A stretch of 64,000 nucleotides of DNA from Bryum argenteum (lineage: Eukaryota > Streptophyta > Bryopsida > Bryales > Bryaceae), in contig CM073328.1 of NCBI GenBank assembly GCA_037043015.1, positions 18,139,495-18,203,494 on the forward strand. Reading direction: 5' to 3'. Below are positions 59,226 to 64,000 of the stretch, piece after piece; the first letter of the stretch is position 1; the number at the start of each line of letters is the position of its first letter. Under the pieces are notes generated by a model. The model was not told the DNA's origin and did no database searches. It saw nothing but the letters and a program-made list of their open reading frames with translations. The translations under genes were made by a program, and so were the position numbers.

Positions 59226-60139
59226 CCCCTAAGTATCCTTGAAGACGAAAATGGTCTTTTGCTAGTTCGGGCAGCCTAGGTTTTTGGATCAAAGTTTGTA
59301 TTTTTTACTAAGATTTTTACTAGTTGTTTTTTATACTACAATGTCTGTGTGCAACAAATTGCAATGTGAAATTCCAATTCTTTGATCTTCTAGGGCAATT
59401 CTCAGAATGCAATCCAAGAGGGGCAGTTTAATTTAATATTTCAATTTACTTCAAATCAATAACCAATTTTCAAAGTGACCCAAGTCAAAAGGTTGACCAA
59501 TCCACAAGTGCAACCTCCAAAAATTACAATAACAATCTTCCTAGATTCTAGTAATTTTTATGATTAATTCCTTTCAAACATTGTCAAAATTTGATTCTCT
59601 GGAAATTTCTAAAAATGAATTTTTCTTGAAAATCACAAATTCATGAAGGCCATCTAATTTTTTCTAATCTAAATTTGTTATTACACAATGTTAAGTTTTG
59701 CCTATTTTGTACATCTAGGATGATATTTGACAGCCCTGTAAATAATAGTTTTAGTTCTTCCTTGGAAACATGGGGGAACTCCAAGATTTGCATGTGCATA
59801 CTCAAATTACTTACCTACATGGAAAAACATACAAGAAAAATGTTTGAGGTAACAATCATCAACATGCCCTTTGCACTATTGGGAACACACATCTTGTGCA
59901 ATGCCAAAAAAAACCTTTGCAACAACTTCGAACGTTATAATATCACAGACGACAAACATCCAACTGTCAATTTTGGAAAAGTACCTAAAAATAGGACTAG
60001 GTACAAGATCTTACGGTAGGAATTCTAAAAGAAGTAAAAATAAATAAATTTACATACCCCCGAGTCCATAGAGGTTGAAAAGTGTAGTATTGAGGTTTCA
60101 AGCTCCCAAAAACACCACGAAATTTGAGGTATAAAGGTC
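59226..60139. mobile_element. Non-autonomous piggyBac-like element (copy C)
   Basis: TTAA at 59222-59225 followed by CCCCTAAGTATCC. The far end reads GAGGTATAAAGGTC before TTAA at 60140-60143, a loose inverse. The interior shares ordered blocks with the copy at 25977-26906. Non-coding. Confidence 0.5.
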
Positions 60140-60143
60140 TTAA

Positions 60144-61748
60144 TTTTCATATTTTATGAATGCAAACCTCTTAAGCAAAAGAATTTTCACCAAATCTTCA
60201 TATATACGAGTGAAAAAGAGAAATGGGGCTTTCTCCCCTATACATCTATAACTAGTTTTAGCCTAGGAGCACGAAGTTTCAAGAAGCGTCATATATGAAA
60301 ATTAAGGTGAGCCTTTTAGATCTTAGTCATACACATTTTCCCGTTATTGTAGGATATGTGAAGCAAAATGTGAGTCATGAGGCCATAGATTGGGATTGGA
60401 GTTATTCCAATCGAGTAGATATGTATTTCGAAATTGGAGAAGGATTCAAACTTGTTCTCGTTCTACAAGCAAGATTTCCTTATTTCTTTTCTGAGATCCA
60501 AAAGTGAAAGGCAACAATTGAGCTGAACTCAATTTTACTTTGCTTGTGAAATTCTATTGACATGGGGATATTCGGAGCTATTATTACATCAGTTAGTCTT
60601 GTCATGAATAAGTAAAGGAGGAGGGGGCACTTTTTTAGCAAGGGGTTTGTGAGTGTGTGATACTGGACAGTGGGACTCAGAGGAGGGCAGGCAGGCAGGG
60701 AGGCAGGCACGCACGCTCTCATCACCCTTCCTTTCGTCCTGTTCTCCTTCCTTTCGTTGCGGAGTACTGTCGTAGGTCTCTTCAACGGTGATGCTGCTCC
60801 TGCTGCTGTTTTCTCGTATCATTATCATTTCTGTAGCAGCATTGTCTCGTCTTGCTCTCCATCTTGCTGCCAATTGTCAGCCCTAACGTCAATTTGCTTC
60901 TGATCGTCTACCTGCTCTCCCAATTTCTTTCGCTCCCAGCGCCCGTCCCCTCCCTCCCTCCCTCCCTCCCTCCCTCCTGCTTCGCTCCTCCCCTCCCTCC
61001 TTTCTTTGCCCCCGCCCGCGCTGTCGGTATCCTCTCAGATTCCAACTTTGCTCATAACCGAATCTCCTGTTCTTTCTATACCCCGCGGCGTCATTCCAAG
61101 TTCCGCCACAATTCTCTCGTGTTGCTGGTATGAGTGCCGAGCCTTGGCACCGGTAGCGTGCGCAGCTTGTTTCTGTCTGCATTCGGAACTTTCCTGCGCA
61201 GGTGCGTCCTCTTTCTTGGTGATTTGCCTTGTTTAGGGCAGGTTGTTTCTTGAATTTGGTTTTTGTTGGATTGTACGTGACTGCAATTTTGATCTTTGTT
61301 CAGTGCAATCAATGCCACTGGAACTCGGATCTTCTCGAACGTATTGGATTTGTGGAATTCCAAGTTTCTTAGTGAGCCCGCGGAGACCCCGAGACGCTCT
61401 TTCATTTGCACATGCATTCAAAATTCTGTCGCAGGAGCTCCTACAGGGCAATGTACGTAATCTTTTCAATGAATCAAGACAGAGTGATTATTTTTTGGTT
61501 TTAGAGGATCAGGTATCTGGGAATACAGTCAACTCTCTTGGTTTGGGCTTCTTTATGGAAGTCTACTCGCAGAGCATGACTAGGGTTTGGTGGGAATCGT
61601 TGCTGCAGGTTTGACAGGCAATTTTCAATGACCTATCAATCCCACGCACAAGACACCGTGCCTCGAAAGAACCGCCTTCTGTCACAGTATATCCCATTTC
61701 AGCTAGTTTGCGCATGCACTGGTCCTTTGCTATTGGAGGAGCACATAT
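60144..61748. other. Promoter and 5' leader region of the ATXR7-like gene
   Basis: From about 60.6 kb the sequence becomes GC- and pyrimidine-rich, with a CCCT microsatellite at about 60950-60976. It probably contains the promoter, 5' UTR and one or more leader introns. Frames at 61243-61614 are open but show no family motif; I treat them as leader. Confidence 0.4.
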
Positions 61749-64000
61749 ATGGCCACTGGGGATGCTTCCGTTGTTGCTGCACTAGATCAAACTCATGATT
61801 TCTCCCGGTCCTCCCGTAAAGGCAACCATGGTTGGACGACGAAGTCCACACCAACTGGAGCTTTAAAGCGAAGAAGGCACGGTTGGTCTGTGGAGGACGT
61901 TGCATGTGATCGCTCTCCGAGTATGGAATGCGCAAGAAAGGAGAGAGGAGCTCCCCACAGATCGGGGTCCCTTAGTTTGGATTATGACCCGTTTTGTCCC
62001 AGTGCAGCTGAAGGGCAACTTGCTGAGAACAGATCCACAAGACCTGATTTACAAGATGATTATGGTAATAAAGTCAGGGGTAATGAAAAATTTGAGTCTC
62101 GGATTTGTTCTGGTGAAGGTCGTCGCAGTGAAGATCTCCGAATTGGAAGTAATAGAACTCAATTGCAGCGGCTTGGCCCTCCAGGGGATGGCCCTCGAGG
62201 CGTTTCGAGTTCTCCGGTGGAACAGGTTACTTCAGATGTAAAAATTGCTCCGAGAATACCTATTCATTCAGGAAGGCCGGACCACATTTCGCAAGGTTCA
62301 CATTCCAAGAATGTATCCCCTTTAGCAGCGCCGGCAAATTTAGCACCTTGTAAAGAGGCAGTTGGTGCTGAGCGGGATGTGAATGATGCAGGAGCAGCAG
62401 GTGACAACCATGAGGACGGTTGGTTTTATCATAACGCATATAGTTATCTCAGCGGTCCTTTCACCCTCGAGGTTCTTCGTGAAGGCTTCAATGTCAGATT
62501 TTTACCGGGTGATTTGGTAGTGTATCATCGTCAAGACGGTGCCTATTCTGCACCTCAGGAACTGAAGATGCTTATTGGTGCGCCAACTGCTTCATTGCAA
62601 CTTCTCCATTCCAGACCCCGTGATTATATGCTTGAGCAGGTAAAGGTTTTCTGCAAGTTCTCTGTGGTTTTCTTCGAAATTCTTAGGCTGCTGGAGGAAT
62701 TCTAATGCCCGCTTCAGCATATAAATTGCATGACACAATTTTGCTTCGTTGCAGTCTTTCTCTTGTTCTTGTTTCGGCTGATATAGAAGTCTCTACCTGG
62801 TAGTCGCCAGGGCGCTAGCTATGTTTTGGCTACAGCGTCTCACGTTTGCAAATTTGCCTTCATATACTGCAAATTATCAATACCACAGAGGTATGTTAGT
62901 TGAATAATGTCGTCATCTGCTTTAGTTCGTTCTTGTGTTGCGGTTCATTACTTGACTCAGACACTTACTTCTACAATTTTTCTCTTACTTTTTTTTGGTT
63001 AAGGCATGCACTTCCTAGAAACACTTGATTTTTTCAAGTGTTTTTAGGAAGTTTGTGCCCTTTTATGAAGACGCGTTGTTGTCCATGTGGGAAGGGGTTG
63101 TCTTCCACATTTCTTTGTACAGAAGTTGTTCTATTTCTGGCGTTGTAACAAACCTTCGCAAATGAATATTATGGTTTGAGATGTCACTTTGGAAATGACA
63201 TCGTTTCGTGAAGTGTCCAATAATAATCTTAAATGTGTTCTGTATCATGGAACGCTTCACTGATGTTATATTCTGTGTTTATCAGGTTTGGACTGAGCAG
63301 TGCTGGGAGTACAAAGGGGCGGACGGTTCTATGCAAGGACTCTTTTCTCTATGGCAACTAGGACGATGGCTTACATCAAAGCACCTTTACGATACTCTTG
63401 AGGTTTTATATTCACTACATTCCTCTAAGTCCATCCCAATATCTTAGTTAATAGAATGGTACCATAAGCTATTGTCTTTAACTTTGAATATCGCCCTATT
63501 ATGCAGGATGGCCGTTATCGTGTTGACAATTTAGTACAATTTAAATGCTATTGAAGCCGATCGTGTGCTTGAAGTGATTACCTCGTCCATTCCGTCCTCG
63601 TCCATTCTTAATGTTCACATCTTAGTTCAATACTATGAGTCTGATATCGAAAGCATTCAAGTATGATGTGATTGATTAAGGTGGATCTGACGTTCCCAAT
63701 GTTATACATGTAGATCTGTCATTATGGAAAGCTCGTAGCACCTATGCCCCTTGGCCAATTACTAGAAGTAGCGAATAAGGGAGACCTTTTTTCGAGCTTA
63801 TCCGCAAAGGATCGGACAACCACCCTGCAAGATGGCGGGCCAAGCCTCCCGATATCTAATTCTAATTCAAACTTGCGATCCAGTACACTAGACTCTGCCA
63901 GAAAAGCAGTTCATGCTCTTGTTGTAAAGGCGGCACAAAGAAGCTTGGTTGATGGGGCTATTGCTGAGTTGTTGCAAGAATGGATGAACGCTTCCAAGAT
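61749..64000 (+). CDS. ATXR7: ATXR7/SDG25-like histone H3K4 methyltransferase, 5' part (GYF-like region)
   Basis: Chromatin enzyme of the Set1 type; only the N-terminal part is in the window and the SET domain would lie to the right. Exons read as 61749-62639, 63286-63402, 63507-63533 (27 nt) and 63714 to the edge, all phase 0. Exon 1 encodes a disordered basic N-terminus (about 220 residues), then a GYF-like domain: DGWFYHNAYSYLSGPFTLEV, RFLPGDLVVYHRQDGAYSAP. Exon 2 adds a second GYF-like unit (CWEYKGADGSMQGLFSLWQL). Exon 4 continues with YGKLVAPMPLGQLLEV and ARKAVHALVVKAAQRSLVD, which resembles the KAARRVLLDE helix of ATXR7. The identification rests on these resemblances, not a search. The start at 61749 is the first ATG of the long frame; upstream leader exons are possible. 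Confidence 0.6.
63003..63059. repeat. Short foldback in ATXR7-like intron 1
   Basis: GGCATGCACTTCCTAGAAAC and the inverse strand GGCACAAACTTCCTAAAAAC form arms of about 26 bp matching at about 22 positions, around a T-rich loop. Likely a tiny MITE or a fold-back relic; no target duplication is clear. Confidence 0.5.

Noticed and set aside
61243-61614. 124-codon frame before the ATXR7-like start
   Set aside because: Could be a leader exon, but it shows no GYF, SET or other motif, and joining it in frame to 61749 is not supported by a clear splice pair.
1-64000. LTR retroelement or virus-like coding regions
   Set aside because: No reverse transcriptase, integrase, protease, gag, capsid or envelope motifs seen in any frame; all recognisable transposon genes are DDE transposases and their partners.

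Overview
The window looks like nuclear DNA of an early-diverging land plant, most likely a bryophyte (moss-type); the species cannot be fixed from sequence alone. Pointers are a plant-type STP/MST hexose transporter, an ATXR7-like GYF-containing histone methyltransferase, telo-box motifs (AACCCTAA class) near gene starts, short GT-AG introns, AT-rich intergenic DNA, and Stowaway-like and Tourist-like MITEs.

Host genes are few. From left to right they are the C-terminal ~1,013 codons of the spliceosome core protein PRP8 (+, 1-3452, four exons, open at the left edge); ribosomal protein eL14 (+, 7385-7789, intronless CDS); an STP-type sugar/H+ symporter (+, 28588-30684, three exons); and the 5' part of an ATXR7-like H3K4 methyltransferase gene (+, from 61749, running off the right edge).

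The rest is mostly DNA transposons. A Tc1-like DD34E element with TIRs and a TA duplication lies at 4538-6164. PIF/Harbinger-, piggyBac- and Stowaway-like MITEs are scattered between genes. Around 11.2-20.3 kb lies a decayed large element whose plus strand encodes a DDE-type transposase with HTHEDID-like motifs. Its minus strand carries a divergent, badly broken gene with a ParB-like VDGQH motif and a weaker methyltransferase-like C-terminus.

The centre (34.66-58.24 kb) holds two related large MULE-type elements in tandem, same orientation, 0.67 kb apart. Each has long imperfect TIRs, subterminal CCTA..ACCGTGG repeats, a plus-strand Mutator-like transposase with a C-x2-H signature and C-terminal SWIM zinc finger, a small basic/acidic minus-strand gene, and a ~1,060-residue multi-exon minus-strand gene. 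That last gene appears to join a ParB/sulfiredoxin-like domain (GNHRLSAW) to a divergent N6/N4-type DNA methyltransferase-like domain (ADVPE and DWxxxTG motifs). In both elements the first intron of this gene carries an array of element-specific GC-rich palindromes: GCCTTTCGT(N2)ACGAAAGGC in element 1 and GTCCGCGTGCACGCGGAC in element 2. Element 1's intron also contains a captured, intron-retaining VPS34 fragment.

The most interesting hypothesis is a transposon-borne ParB-like/methyltransferase-like protein with matching palindromic sites. It would be analogous in layout, not proven in function, to parS/ParB or to bacterial ParB-methylase modules, and it seems to occur in two different transposon types within one window. 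Both MULE copies look inactive now (several stops and frameshifts each). I saw no LTR retroelement or virus-like coding region, no tRNA or rRNA gene and no CRISPR array.
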